A DNA stretch of 64,000 bases from DATFVA01 sp963800255 (GCA_963800255.1 CAWDAK010000009.1:124001-188000); one strand, 5' to 3'; positions 17,592-27,310 are shown, counted from the first letter of the stretch. Notes: generated by a model not told the origin, from the letters alone. Translations and numbers: made by a program.

Positions 17592-19932
17592 TCACCAGGT
17601 TTTTGAAAAATTAGAATTTCAGAAAATTCTTCAATTTATAGCAAAATATCCTGCGACTGAAAAGGGGAAGTCAATTGTAGAAGAACTGAAACCTTTCGAT
17701 AATATTAACCTGATGAGAATCGAAGGGGAATACGTAAATGAGGCAAAAGAAATTCTCATATCTCAGGATTCACCTCCAATAGAATATATTCCGGACCTTA
17801 ATACAGCTTTATCACAGAGCAGGATCGAAGGAGCAGTTCTTGACAGTAAAAAAATACTTGAGATACAAAAACTGGCTATTATTTCAAGGAATCTTTTTCA
17901 ATTTATGAAGAACCATTCTGAGATTGCTTCGGGTCTGCATAAACTAACCGGGACGCTGTTTGTAGATAAACTTTTTGAGCATCATATTTCGAAGATAATA
18001 AGTGATAACGGCGAGATTAAGGATAACGCCAGTCAAAAACTGGCAGGTATTAAGAAGGAGATTAATAGTAAGCGTGATGAGCTTGTAAAGTCGGTTAACA
18101 GGCTGGTTAAATCTCTTGCTGAAAGTGATATCGTACGTGAGGATTACCTTACACTGCGGGACGGCAGAATTGTTATTCCTGTTAAAGCAGAACATAAGCG
18201 CCATATAAAGGGTTTTATCCATTCTGAATCATCTACAGGCCAGACGGTTTATATAGAACCTGAGGAAACCCTTGAGCTGAACAATGATATCATTTCCTTA
18301 TCTTTTGCAGAAAAAAGAGAAATCGAACGCCTGCTTAAAGAACTTACCCGGCTGATCGGCAAGGAGAGCGAAAGCTTAAAAACCTCCCTTGAAACAATTG
18401 CTGAGATCGATTCAATTTTTGCGAGAGCTAAGTATTCAATTGAAGTAATCGGATCGTTCCCCCAGATCGATGATAAAAAACCATTCATTATATCCCGCGG
18501 CCGGCATCCAATATTGCTAAAAAGACCAGGCAGGGAGGAGACCATCCCTCTCAATATTGAAGTTGATGATCAGAAAGTAATAATTATAACTGGTCCTAAT
18601 GCGGGCGGCAAAACAGTGGTTCTTAAAACCATCGGGATTCTATCGCTGATGGTAATGTCGGGGATCCATATTCCGGCAGATCCGGACTCAAATTTCCATG
18701 TTTTTGATAACATCCTAGTTGACATTGGTGATGAACAATCAATTGAGGACGATTTATCTACTTTCAGTTCGCACCTTTCGAATATTAAAGATATTCTTAA
18801 GAAAGCGACAGCCAAATCCTTGATCCTTCTGGATGAAGTTGGAACCGGTACTGATCCTTCCGAAGGATCTGCGCTTGCTTCGGCCGTATTGCTCATTTTA
18901 AAGGAGAAGGGTGCATTGGTTTTGGCCTCCACTCATCATGGGAGTCTTAAACTTTTTGCGAATGACATTTCCGGGTTTCAAAATGCGGCAATGGAATTTG
19001 ATACAAGGAACCTAAGGCCAACTTATGCATTCAGGCAGGGCATTCCCGGATCAAGCTATGCTTTCGAAATTGCAAAAAGAATCGGCTTTGATGAGGACTT
19101 CCTTACCATTGCAAGAGATAACCTCGATTCGGGAAAACACAATATAGAAAAGTTCCTTGTTGACATTGAAACCAAATCAAGGGAGCTCGAAGAAAAACTT
19201 AAACTTTCGGAAATTGAAAACACAAGGCTTACAGGTCTTTCAAATTTATATAAGAAAAACATCGATCAGCTGAACAGTGAAAAAAAAGATATTCTGAAGA
19301 AGGCAAAAACTGAGGCTGACCGCTACCTGAAAGGTGTTAATAAGAAAGTTGAAGAGGTAATAAAATCGCTTAAAGAATCTAATGCCAGGAAGGATATTAT
19401 TAAATCTTCACAGCAGATCGTTAAAGAACTCAAAGAAAGAAATAAAGAATTATTTCCTGAAACAGTTGATAAAAAAGAAGAAATAATAGATTTTATACCC
19501 GGAGATTATGTGGTTGTCCGCAATACCAATACAACGGGTAAGATTTTGGAACTGTCACAGGACAAAAAGAAGGCTACGATACTCAGCGGTAATCTGAAGA
19601 TGAAATTAAGTACAGATGAGCTTCTTCCGGCAAAAAAGGTGAAGAAAGAAGAGAACAATTATAATTCTTATTCATTTGATACTTCCGGACAGCAGGTAAG
19701 GATTGATATCCGCGGTGAGAGAGCAGACCAGGCTGAATTTGAGGTGGTGAGATTCCTTGACGGAGCTTATTCTTCCGGTTTGGAGCGTGTTGAAATTCTA
19801 CACGGAAAAGGAACTGGAGCGTTAAAGGAAATGGTTCAGCGCTTATTGAAGAATTATGATAAAATAAATTCGTTCTATTTTGCTCCGATTGAAAGCGGCG
19901 GTGATGGTATTACAATTGCAGAATTTAAGTAG
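17584..19932 (+). CDS. mutS2: Endonuclease MutS2
   Basis: A 782-residue protein with MutS core and lever regions, an ABC ATPase with Walker A GPNAGGKT at about 337-345, Walker B LILLDEVGTGTDP, a long coiled-coil region at about 520-620, and a C-terminal Smr nuclease domain (DIRGERADQAEFE and LHGKGTGALKE). MutS2 lacks the mismatch-recognition domain of MutS1. Known roles are suppression of recombination by cutting branched DNA and, in Bacillus, splitting collided ribosomes. ATG overlaps the end of cvpA by 8 bp. Confidence 0.95.
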   Translation: MIDHQVFEKLEFQKILQFIAKYPATEKGKSIVEELKPFDNINLMRIEGEYVNEAKEILISQDSPPIEYIPDLNTALSQSRIEGAVLDSKKILEIQKLAIISRNLFQFMKNHSEIASGLHKLTGTLFVDKLFEHHISKIISDNGEIKDNASQKLAGIKKEINSKRDELVKSVNRLVKSLAESDIVREDYLTLRDGRIVIPVKAEHKRHIKGFIHSESSTGQTVYIEPEETLELNNDIISLSFAEKREIERLLKELTRLIGKESESLKTSLETIAEIDSIFARAKYSIEVIGSFPQIDDKKPFIISRGRHPILLKRPGREETIPLNIEVDDQKVIIITGPNAGGKTVVLKTIGILSLMVMSGIHIPADPDSNFHVFDNILVDIGDEQSIEDDLSTFSSHLSNIKDILKKATAKSLILLDEVGTGTDPSEGSALASAVLLILKEKGALVLASTHHGSLKLFANDISGFQNAAMEFDTRNLRPTYAFRQGIPGSSYAFEIAKRIGFDEDFLTIARDNLDSGKHNIEKFLVDIETKSRELEEKLKLSEIENTRLTGLSNLYKKNIDQLNSEKKDILKKAKTEADRYLKGVNKKVEEVIKSLKESNARKDIIKSSQQIVKELKERNKELFPETVDKKEEIIDFIPGDYVVVRNTNTTGKILELSQDKKKATILSGNLKMKLSTDELLPAKKVKKEENNYNSYSFDTSGQQVRIDIRGERADQAEFEVVRFLDGAYSSGLERVEILHGKGTGALKEMVQRLLKNYDKINSFYFAPIESGGDGITIAEFK

Positions 19933-19940
19933 GTTATATT

Positions 19941-21419
19941 TTGATTAAAAAGGTACTGATTGCCAATAGAGGGGAGATTGCAGTAAGAATAATCAGAGCC
20001 TGTAAGGAATTAGGTATTTTATCGACTGCGGTTTATTCCGATGCAGATAAAATATCCCTTCATACACGGCTTGCAGATGAATCCTATCACATCGGACCGG
20101 CGTCGTCTTCAGAATCTTACCTTAACAAACAAAAGATCATCGAGACAGCTAAAAAGGCAGGTGCCGACGCAATTCATCCCGGATATGGTTTTTTTTCAGA
20201 GAATGCTGAGTTTATTAAGATGGTGGAAGACGCGGGCTTAATTTTTATCGGCCCATCCTCTGCTTCTGTAGGTTTAATGGGTAGCAAAACAGCTGCCAGG
20301 CAGCGGATGCAGAAAAACAGTGTTCCTATAGTTCCAGGTACAACTGAAGCAATTACCTCTGTGAAAGAGGGAATAAAAGTTGCTGAAAAGATAACTTTTC
20401 CGGTCCTCCTAAAAGCTTCAGCCGGAGGGGGTGGAAAAGGGATGAGAAGGATTAACTCTGCTGATGAATTTCAATCGGCCTTCGAATCGACCAGGCGGGA
20501 GGCATTAAAAGCTTTCGGCGACGATTCAATTTATATTGAAAAGTTCATTGAAAATCCCAAACATATAGAAGTTCAGATAATTGCAGACAAACATGGGAAT
20601 TACGCTCATCTTTTTGAACGGGAATGCTCCATCCAGAGAAGACATCAGAAAATAATTGAAGAAGCTCCGTCGTCCTTCGTTGATCCTGAAACCAGGGAAA
20701 AAATCACGACGGCAGCACTAAACGCTGCAAAAGCATGTAATTATTATAACGCAGGAACAGTAGAATTCCTTATGGACCGCAATAAATCATTCTATTTCCT
20801 CGAAATGAATACCAGGCTTCAGGTAGAACACCCTGTAACTGAACTGATTAGCGGAATAGATCTGGTTAAAGAACAGATATCGATAGCTGAAGGAAATCCA
20901 CTATCGTTCAAACAGGAAGATTTGAAAATTAACGGACATGCAGTTGAAAGCAGGATATATGCTGAAGATCCTGATAATAATTTTCTTCCTTCCACAGGCA
21001 GACTTGATGAATATCTTTCACCCTCCGGCCCCGGCGTCAGGGTGGATGAGGGGTTTGGCAGAGGCTCGGAAATTTCCATTTACTATGATCCTCTTATTGC
21101 AAAGCTGGTATGCTGGGATAAGGACAGGAATAGTGCAATAGAAAGGATGAAAAGAGCTTTAAGCGAATACAAAATTTTCGGTGTGATATCTAATATATCT
21201 TTTCTGAAAGAAATTTTCAGTCATCCAAAATTCGTCGATGGAGATTTCGATATTAATTTTCTTGAAAAAGAATTCAGATTTTCAGCAGAACAGAATGAAG
21301 AACTCGCTGAAGCAGTATCAATATTCACTGCCTGGCTGAAGAACAGGAACAGCGCATCCAATAACGGCGGAGCAAAAATTACAAACGGCAACAATTGGAT
21401 AAAGCAGAGTAATGAATGA
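19941..21419 (+). CDS. accC: Biotin carboxylase subunit of an acyl-CoA carboxylase
   Basis: A 492-residue biotin carboxylase. Seen: KKVLIANRGEIAVRIIRACK at the N-terminus, ATP-grasp loop KASAGGGGKGMRR (about 157-169), ERECSIQRRHQK, and EMNTRLQVEHPVTE in the active site. It adds CO2 to biotin at ATP cost. TTG start 8 bp after mutS2. The C-terminus has an extra low-complexity Asn-rich tail before the stop. The biotin carrier gene overlaps its end by 8 bp, but no carboxyltransferase is in the window, so acetyl-CoA or propionyl-CoA specificity is not settled. Confidence 0.93.
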   Translation: MIKKVLIANRGEIAVRIIRACKELGILSTAVYSDADKISLHTRLADESYHIGPASSSESYLNKQKIIETAKKAGADAIHPGYGFFSENAEFIKMVEDAGLIFIGPSSASVGLMGSKTAARQRMQKNSVPIVPGTTEAITSVKEGIKVAEKITFPVLLKASAGGGGKGMRRINSADEFQSAFESTRREALKAFGDDSIYIEKFIENPKHIEVQIIADKHGNYAHLFERECSIQRRHQKIIEEAPSSFVDPETREKITTAALNAAKACNYYNAGTVEFLMDRNKSFYFLEMNTRLQVEHPVTELISGIDLVKEQISIAEGNPLSFKQEDLKINGHAVESRIYAEDPDNNFLPSTGRLDEYLSPSGPGVRVDEGFGRGSEISIYYDPLIAKLVCWDKDRNSAIERMKRALSEYKIFGVISNISFLKEIFSHPKFVDGDFDINFLEKEFRFSAEQNEELAEAVSIFTAWLKNRNSASNNGGAKITNGNNWIKQSNE

Positions 21420-21912
21420 ATATGTAGTTACATTCGGAGACAGGAAGCATAACGTAATCCTGAGTGAGAATTCTGAAGTTACGCTAGGTGATAATAAATA
21501 TCATTATGAGGTTGTCGAAATCAGCAAAAATGATTTTTTGCTCAGGATAAATAACCGGATATATGAAATTTCAGCGAAAAGAAAGGATTCAGATTCTTTC
21601 TCTGTTTTCATAAATGGAAAGGTTCTGGATGTAATAGTAAGGACTGGTCTCCAGGAAAGAGCATCGAGCCTGATTGAACAGTCATCTGAGTATAAACACA
21701 AAATGGAAGTAAAAGCCCCTATGCCCGGGATGATACTAAAAGTTAAAAAAAATATCGGGGAAAATGTGGAAAAGGGAGAATCTATAATTATTTTAGAAGC
21801 TATGAAAATGGAAAATGATATCAAGTCACCCTTCACCGGTCTTATTAAAGAAGTTAAGGTCACGGAGAACATGCCGGTTGATAAAGGCTCAATTCTATTT
21901 ACAATCGAATAA
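21412..21912 (+). CDS. Biotin carboxyl carrier protein of acyl-CoA carboxylase
   Basis: A 166-residue protein: N-terminal about 85 residues form a beta-rich region, then a biotinyl domain (about 95-166) with MPGMILKV and the biotinylation motif EAMKMEND, Lys being the attachment site. It carries carboxybiotin between the neighbouring biotin carboxylase and a carboxyltransferase encoded elsewhere. ATG overlaps the upstream gene by 8 bp. The layout resembles the carrier subunits of propionyl-CoA/oxaloacetate carboxylases more than AccB. Confidence 0.88.
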   Translation: MNEYVVTFGDRKHNVILSENSEVTLGDNKYHYEVVEISKNDFLLRINNRIYEISAKRKDSDSFSVFINGKVLDVIVRTGLQERASSLIEQSSEYKHKMEVKAPMPGMILKVKKNIGENVEKGESIIILEAMKMENDIKSPFTGLIKEVKVTENMPVDKGSILFTIE

Positions 21913-21957
21913 ATTATAAACTTACCAGATATATACTAAACAAAAATAGGTGGAACC

Positions 21958-23178
21958 TTGAAAACAACATGCAGCTTTATATTTATGTTTTTCCTGTGTT
22001 ACTTCCAGGCTTATGCAGGGGGTTTCCAGTTAAATGAACATGGGGCAAGATCAATGGGTATGGGCGGGGCATTTACAGCCGTTGCCGATGACCCCACAGC
22101 AGTTTACTGGAATGGCGCGGGCCTGACCCAACTATGGGGAACTAATTTTGTTCTTGGAGGAACGATGATCTCTCCGACGGCATCATTCCGCGGTGTTCGT
22201 CCGCTGACTACCGAATACAAAGCAGACGACCAGAGTTTTTTTCCTCCTCATTTTTTCGGTTCTTACAGAATTAACAAGGATTTTGCAGTGGGATTAGGAT
22301 TTACAGTACCGTTTGGACTTGGAACAAAATGGGCTGACGATTGGATAGGCAAATACCTGGCACTTAAAACTGAACTAATGGTGTTTACTGTTTCTCCGGT
22401 GCTCGCATACCAGTTAACTGATGGTTTATCAATTAGCGCCGCATTTGTATATAGTTTTGCCAACGTTGAAATAACAAGAAAAAATTCGCAAGCTCCGTTC
22501 GAGGGTGATGCTTTCGTCCAACTCAAAGGAGATGATAATTCAGCATTTGGTTATAATTTAGGGTTAATGTATAAGCCGATTGAAACGCTATCCTTTGGTG
22601 TTTCGTTTCATAGCCAGATAACATATGATTTTAAAGGAACTGCAGCATCAACCACCAGCCAGTCTGAGCTCCAAAACCGTCTTCCTAACGGTAATATCAC
22701 CGCTGAAGTGACCACCCCTTTCAACCTTTCTTTTGGTGCTGCCTATGATGTTCTTCCTGGTTTAAAATTCAGCGCTGATTTCCAGTATATCGGCTGGTCA
22801 AGTTATGATACACTCGCTGTCGACTTTGAAGATCCGAATTTTCCTGATCTTGCAAGTCCCAGACTGTACGACGATTCGTATATTGTAAGGCTGGGAAGTG
22901 AAATAGCAATGAGTAAACAATTTGATGTTCTGGCAGGTATTTATTTTGATAAAAACCCGGTTAAACCTGAATACCTTAATCCCTCACTGCCTGATGCAAA
23001 CAGGTTTGGTTTGAGCCTTGGATTTAATCTGAAGGTAATTGATAACTTAGGCGTAAGTGCCTCTTATCTTCATATTTTTGCCAGTCAGCTTACAGTTACC
23101 AACTCAACTGAATATTTTGACGGGACGTATAACTCCGGTGCAGATATTGCAGCCCTTAGTTTATCATTTGGATTTTAA
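21958..23178 (+). CDS. FadL/OmpP1-type outer-membrane transport protein
   Basis: A 406-residue outer-membrane protein. Signal peptide to about residue 20 (CSFIFMFFLCYFQAYA), then the FadL signature NEHGARSMGMGGAFTAVADD and PTAVYWNGAGLTQ, the plug/hatch region, followed by alternating beta strands ending in an aromatic residue (SLSFGF). The family imports long-chain fatty acids or aromatic hydrocarbons across the outer membrane. TTG start at 21958 behind AGGTGG. It sits between carboxylase genes and a lipase-like lipoprotein, which could process imported or surface lipids (inference). Confidence 0.9.
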   Translation: MKTTCSFIFMFFLCYFQAYAGGFQLNEHGARSMGMGGAFTAVADDPTAVYWNGAGLTQLWGTNFVLGGTMISPTASFRGVRPLTTEYKADDQSFFPPHFFGSYRINKDFAVGLGFTVPFGLGTKWADDWIGKYLALKTELMVFTVSPVLAYQLTDGLSISAAFVYSFANVEITRKNSQAPFEGDAFVQLKGDDNSAFGYNLGLMYKPIETLSFGVSFHSQITYDFKGTAASTTSQSELQNRLPNGNITAEVTTPFNLSFGAAYDVLPGLKFSADFQYIGWSSYDTLAVDFEDPNFPDLASPRLYDDSYIVRLGSEIAMSKQFDVLAGIYFDKNPVKPEYLNPSLPDANRFGLSLGFNLKVIDNLGVSASYLHIFASQLTVTNSTEYFDGTYNSGADIAALSLSFGF

Positions 23179-23195
23179 TAAGAGAAGGATAAAAA

Positions 23196-24605
23196 ATGAA
23201 AAATCATTATAAGATACTGGTTACCATCCTCCTGCCCTTAATGATGTTCTTCGGCTGTAAAGAAAGAACTGATTTAACAGGGCCGCAGACAGTTAGCGGA
23301 CAGGCAGATTTTTCCAGCTTCGTAACAATCGGAAATAGTCTTACCGCAGGCTATCAGTCAAGTGCTTTATTTGAAAGTTCTCAGCGGTATTCTTTTGGCA
23401 GCCTGATTGCTCAGCAGACGGGTACTGAATTTGTACAGCCTTTAATTTCAGATCCAGGCATCGGCGGTCAGCTCAAGGTTGTTTCGCTTGACCCTTTTGT
23501 TACAACACAGGTACAGGAACATGGAACCCTGACAAATCCGGGATATGCCAAATCATACAATAACTTAGGAATTCCTGGAGTTGTACTTGCAGATATAACA
23601 CAAACATCTACCCAGAACTCCTATTCACATAGTCCTTTTATTGATATCGTATTAAGAGGAAAAGGCAGTCAGCTTGAACAGGCTCTATCTCTGCATCCTA
23701 CGATGATTGCATTATGGCTCGGAAACAATGACGTTCTTGGCTTCGCAACCAGCGGCGGATTTAGTCCTGCTTCACCTACAGATGCAAACCTATTCAGCGG
23801 AGCCTACAGACAAGTTACAGATGCTCTTGCAGCATCAGGTGCAAAAGTAGTTGTTGCAAATATCCCCAATGTAACCTCAATACCCTTCTTCACAACAGTT
23901 GGACCCATGTTCGTACAGTCGCTCCAGGGTACTCCTGTCCAGGGATTCTACTATCAAAAACACGGTCAGTACAATGGAACCCAGGCTTCAATATCACAAT
24001 TGACCGACTATTCTATTTTATTTACTTTAATATCTCAGTCATATCTTACTTACTTTGGAAGACCCTCAGGTAAATTCTATAAAGATCATAATGCTGATAT
24101 AACACCTCTGATAGCCCTGGGAATACTTGATACCACTCAGGCTTTTGGATTAAGTGAAAAAAATCCAATACCTGACGCTCTTGTTCTTGATTCTGATGAG
24201 ATTCAGACTGCAGAGCAGGCAACAGCAGCTTTTAATGCCTCAATTTCTGCCGCAGTAAGCAGACATTCTTCGCAATTTGCCCTTGCTGATATAAATCAAT
24301 TATTAAATATGGTCAGGGCATCGGATGCTGCCGGTGGTACAAAACTATATGGGGTAAATTTCTCAACTATGTTTGTTACCGGCGGACTTTTCAGTCTGGA
24401 TGGGGTTCATCCCACTTCCCGCGGCTATGCGGTTCTGGCAAATGAATTTCTGAAAGCTATTAATAATAAATTTAATTCTACATATCCTCTGGTTGATGTA
24501 AGCACGATTCCGGGAAGTTTGTCATTTGCAAAGGAAGGACATTTTAACCTGTTTGAACAAGGAACTTACCTTGATCCTGCAGCGTATGAAAATGTTTTAT
24601 TTTGA
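23196..24605 (+). CDS. SGNH/GDSL hydrolase lipoprotein
   Basis: A 469-residue lipoprotein. Lipobox MFFGC with acylated Cys21. The mature domain has SGNH block I (IGNSLTAGY, nucleophile Ser), the block III-like WLGNNDVLG and block V DGVHPTSRGYAVLANEF with the catalytic Asp-His. The family hydrolyses ester bonds of lipids or acetylated polysaccharides; here it would be anchored in the outer membrane or periplasm. It starts 17 bp after the FadL gene, suggesting a joint lipid-use role. Confidence 0.88.
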   Translation: MKNHYKILVTILLPLMMFFGCKERTDLTGPQTVSGQADFSSFVTIGNSLTAGYQSSALFESSQRYSFGSLIAQQTGTEFVQPLISDPGIGGQLKVVSLDPFVTTQVQEHGTLTNPGYAKSYNNLGIPGVVLADITQTSTQNSYSHSPFIDIVLRGKGSQLEQALSLHPTMIALWLGNNDVLGFATSGGFSPASPTDANLFSGAYRQVTDALAASGAKVVVANIPNVTSIPFFTTVGPMFVQSLQGTPVQGFYYQKHGQYNGTQASISQLTDYSILFTLISQSYLTYFGRPSGKFYKDHNADITPLIALGILDTTQAFGLSEKNPIPDALVLDSDEIQTAEQATAAFNASISAAVSRHSSQFALADINQLLNMVRASDAAGGTKLYGVNFSTMFVTGGLFSLDGVHPTSRGYAVLANEFLKAINNKFNSTYPLVDVSTIPGSLSFAKEGHFNLFEQGTYLDPAAYENVLF

Positions 24606-24636
24606 GTATTTTAGTAAAAGATTATATGAGGGATTT

Positions 24637-25053
24637 ATGAATAAATTTCTGGTATTATTATTTGCTGTATTTTCTATCTACCTGGCCGGGTGTGCGTCAT
24701 CCCAGGAAACCCAAACCAGTGATACAGGTAAAGACAGCGTTTATGTTTTTGATTCCGTACCGGATACTGAGGCTGAAGAAATTCCTGCACTAGAGTATCC
24801 CGATATGGGAATGACTTATTACGTTGTTCAGATAGGAGCATTTACAACGAAAGACCGGGCACAAAATTTTGTTGAAGAAAGTAAACAGCTTCTTCCTTTT
24901 GAGGTTAAAACTTCATTCAGCAGACAGAATAACCTTTATGTTGTCCAGCTTTCAAATTATTATACATCACGGCCTGAAGCTGAATCTGTGCGGAATGAGC
25001 TATGGAAGAAAGAAAAATTCAGGGATGCATGGATTTTAACCATATATAAGTAA
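24637..25053 (+). CDS. SPOR-domain lipoprotein
   Basis: A 138-residue protein. The ATG at 24637 is chosen because it gives a clean lipoprotein signal with LAGC (Cys19) and follows a GAGGG ribosome site; an in-frame ATG at 24526 would overlap the SGNH gene by 80 bp and spoil the signal peptide. After an acidic linker (about 20-60) comes a SPOR domain (about 63-138; YYVVQIGAFTTKDRAQNF, LYVVQLSNYYTSRPEAE). SPOR domains bind denuded glycan strands at the division septum. It ends just before a strong terminator. Confidence 0.87.
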   Translation: MNKFLVLLFAVFSIYLAGCASSQETQTSDTGKDSVYVFDSVPDTEAEEIPALEYPDMGMTYYVVQIGAFTTKDRAQNFVEESKQLLPFEVKTSFSRQNNLYVVQLSNYYTSRPEAESVRNELWKKEKFRDAWILTIYK

Positions 25054-25058
25054 AATCT

Positions 25059-25085
25059 AAAAGGCTGCTGCAGAGTAGCCTTTTT
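25059..25085 (+). terminator. Intrinsic terminator after the FadL-SGNH-SPOR block
   Basis: AAAAGGCT (25059-25066) pairs with AGCCTTTT (25077-25084) around a 10-nt loop and leads into a T run. It closes the envelope gene block 6 bp after the SPOR gene stop. The symmetrical A/T flanks would let it work on both strands. Confidence 0.8.
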
Positions 25086-25092
25086 GATCCTG

Positions 25093-25108
25093 CCCCGGGC
25101 AGCCGGGG
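25093..25108. other. GC-rich hairpin upstream of ssb
   Basis: CCCCGG (25093-25098), tetraloop GCAG, CCGGGG (25103-25108): a perfect 6-bp GC stem in an AT-rich gap. It has no T run on either side, so it is not a normal terminator. It lies 8 bp after the terminator and about 105 bp before ssb. Confidence 0.4.
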
Positions 25109-25212
25109 ATATACTGCATTGTAAAAAGTGCTGAAATTGTCAGAAAATAGTATTCTTTAAAAACAATTGTTAAATTCGAAGTAATAATTAAAAAAAACGG
25201 GAGTTAGTTTTA

Positions 25213-25629
25213 ATGGCGTTTTCATTAAATAAAATAATGCTTATTGGTCACCTGGGAAAAGATTGTGAGACCAGGTTTACCGCGAATAATGTATCGGTAA
25301 CAAGTTTTTCTCTTGCAACCAATTACAGGTATAAAGGTAAAGATGGCAACTGGGTAGATGAAACTACATGGCATAATGTTACTTGCTTCAACCTTTCCGA
25401 TTATTATAAGGAAAATTTGAAAAAAGGGAAAAAGTTTTACGTTGAGGGAAGAATATCCAAAAGAGATTATACCGATAAAGAGGGAATAAAAAGATATTTC
25501 ACTGACGTAATTTCCGAAAAATTGATCCCGTTGGACGGTACCGGGGAGACTTCTTCGGGTGGAATTGATGAATCATCTGTCTCAGAACCGTCTGTTGAAA
25601 CAGATGACAATAACGATTTACCGTTTTAA
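25213..25629 (+). CDS. ssb: Single-stranded DNA-binding protein
   Basis: A 138-residue SSB. The OB-fold occupies about 1-108 (LNKIMLIGHLGKDCETRF, WHNVTCFN, KKFYVEGRISKRDYTDK). A short linker rich in Ser, Glu and Gly leads to the acidic tip DDNNDLPF, which recruits repair and replication partners. Normal length for the family. It stands alone after a terminator with its own gap of about 100 bp; a promoter is not obvious. Confidence 0.95.
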   Translation: MAFSLNKIMLIGHLGKDCETRFTANNVSVTSFSLATNYRYKGKDGNWVDETTWHNVTCFNLSDYYKENLKKGKKFYVEGRISKRDYTDKEGIKRYFTDVISEKLIPLDGTGETSSGGIDESSVSEPSVETDDNNDLPF

Positions 25630-25664
25630 TAAGATTGTATAACATAGCAGGGATGAATTAATTT

Positions 25665-26948
25665 TTGGACGTTGGCTGGCAGATTAAGCTTATAATTCTT
25701 TTTTTACTTTTTATACTTTCGGCTTTTTTTTCAGGCTCAGAAGTCGCTCTTTTCTCATTAGACAGAAGGAAGATAAAAAATAATCTTTCCGGCAGACCCC
25801 TTACCGGAAGGTATCTGCTGCTTCTGCTTGATCACCCTAGAAGACTCCTTGTAACTATTCTGATAGGGAATACGATTGTTAACGTTGCAGCTTCTATTAT
25901 GGCAGTAATGCTGACCCTTGAAGCTGCAATTCGATTCAACTACCCACGGGATCTGGCGCTGACTATACAAATCGTTTTGCTGACTTTACTAATTGTTATC
26001 TTCGGCGAGTTGACGCCAAAAGTATGGGCAAATAAAAATCCTCTTACTTTCTCCCGTATCGTATGCATTCCCCTCTACTGGATAAATGTACTTTTCTACC
26101 CTGTAGCTGAAACGCTAACGGAATTAATTAAATGGGCCGTTTCTCGAATGCATTTTGATAAATCAAAATCGGCAATACTTCCCGAAGAACTTGCAGAACT
26201 GGCAAATTTAAGTCATGAAAGGGGAACAATAATAGAGGAAGAACATGGCTTGATCAGCAGTATTGTAAGCTTTCGGACAGTTGCCGTACATGAGGTAATG
26301 ACACCTCGTGTCGATATGGTTGCGGTTTCCTCCGATACTGATTTTGACGAACTGCTCCAAATAATATCAAGTTCAGGACATAGCAGGCTCCCGCTGTACA
26401 GAAATGGTCTTGATGATATCATCGGGATCATTTATGCGAAAGACCTGCTGCCCTCAATCCAGAATAAGGAGCTGCGTCAGCAATTCTCGCTCGAAAAGAT
26501 TGCCAGGAAAGCATTGTACATACCCAGAACAAAACTCATAAGCACCCTAATGCAGGAATTGCAGGAAAAAAAGATGCATATTTCAATAGTAGTTGATGAA
26601 TACGGTGGTACTGCAGGACTCATAACACTTGAGGATATTATTGAAGAGATAATAGGTGAAATCAGGGATGAATACGACAAGGAGGAAAATCCTGTAAATA
26701 AAATTGACACGAGGAGTTTTATGGTATTGGGTAAACTTTCAATCGACGATCTGAATGAGTTATTAAATACTAATATTACACCGGAAAATGAAGACTATGA
26801 AACCGTAGCAGGACTAGTACTTAACTATGCCGGTCACATCCCGAAAGAAGGGTATTCATTTGAATTGGAAAATCATAAATTTACAGTTAAAGAAGTCCTC
26901 AAAAAAAGAATTATGAAGGTTCTTGTAGAAAAAGAATCTTCCGAATAG
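25665..26948 (+). CDS. CorC/HlyC-type membrane protein with CNNM and CBS domains
   Basis: A 427-residue protein: CNNM-type membrane domain with about four hydrophobic segments (about 1-180; FSGSEVALFSLDRRK), two CBS domains (about 200-330; MTPRVDMVAV, YGGTAGLITLEDIIEEIIGEI region) and a C-terminal CorC_HlyC domain (about 345-425). The family is linked to Mg2+/Co2+ efflux; in Bacteroidetes the homologue GldE assists gliding motility. The sequence alone does not show gliding here. TTG start at 25665. Confidence 0.88.
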   Translation: MDVGWQIKLIILFLLFILSAFFSGSEVALFSLDRRKIKNNLSGRPLTGRYLLLLLDHPRRLLVTILIGNTIVNVAASIMAVMLTLEAAIRFNYPRDLALTIQIVLLTLLIVIFGELTPKVWANKNPLTFSRIVCIPLYWINVLFYPVAETLTELIKWAVSRMHFDKSKSAILPEELAELANLSHERGTIIEEEHGLISSIVSFRTVAVHEVMTPRVDMVAVSSDTDFDELLQIISSSGHSRLPLYRNGLDDIIGIIYAKDLLPSIQNKELRQQFSLEKIARKALYIPRTKLISTLMQELQEKKMHISIVVDEYGGTAGLITLEDIIEEIIGEIRDEYDKEENPVNKIDTRSFMVLGKLSIDDLNELLNTNITPENEDYETVAGLVLNYAGHIPKEGYSFELENHKFTVKEVLKKRIMKVLVEKESSE

Positions 26949-26953
26949 CTAAA

Positions 26954-27310
26954 ATGAAACCGGGTTGTTTTCTTAAATCAATTATCATCATTACAATTAT
27001 AGTTGCAGCTATTGCGTATATTGTACAATATAAATCAGGTTTGTTTTTTGATAGGGGTAAAAAAATATTCACTGAAACTTTTTTAAATGACTGGGATGGC
27101 AGTCTGGATCATGTTAAAGATTCACAGGCCAAATCGGATCTGAAGGATTCTTTAAAATTATATCTCGATAGTATACACATTCAGAATATTCCTGCTAAGG
27201 AGGAAATCGGGAGAATAATGAAAATGGTTCAGGAAGCCGTAGCTGACAGCATAATATCCGATAGCGAACTTAAAGTTATTTCAAATAATCTTGAATCAAT
27301 AAAAAAATGA
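26954..27310 (+). CDS. Small single-pass membrane protein coupled to MlaD-like gene
   Basis: A 118-residue protein I do not recognise. One membrane helix near the N-terminus (about 9-25; IIIITIIVAAIAYIV), then a charged helical region (about 40-118) with no Cys or obvious catalytic motif. Its stop overlaps the start of the MlaD-like gene by 4 bp (ATGA), and it begins 5 bp after the CorC-like gene. This placement suggests a partner of the lipid-transport protein, but that is an inference. Confidence 0.7.
   Translation: MKPGCFLKSIIIITIIVAAIAYIVQYKSGLFFDRGKKIFTETFLNDWDGSLDHVKDSQAKSDLKDSLKLYLDSIHIQNIPAKEEIGRIMKMVQEAVADSIISDSELKVISNNLESIKK

Noticed and set aside
24526..24636. Upstream extension of the SPOR lipoprotein
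   Set aside because: It would overlap the SGNH gene by 80 bp and bury the lipoprotein signal; the ATG at 24637 has a ribosome site.
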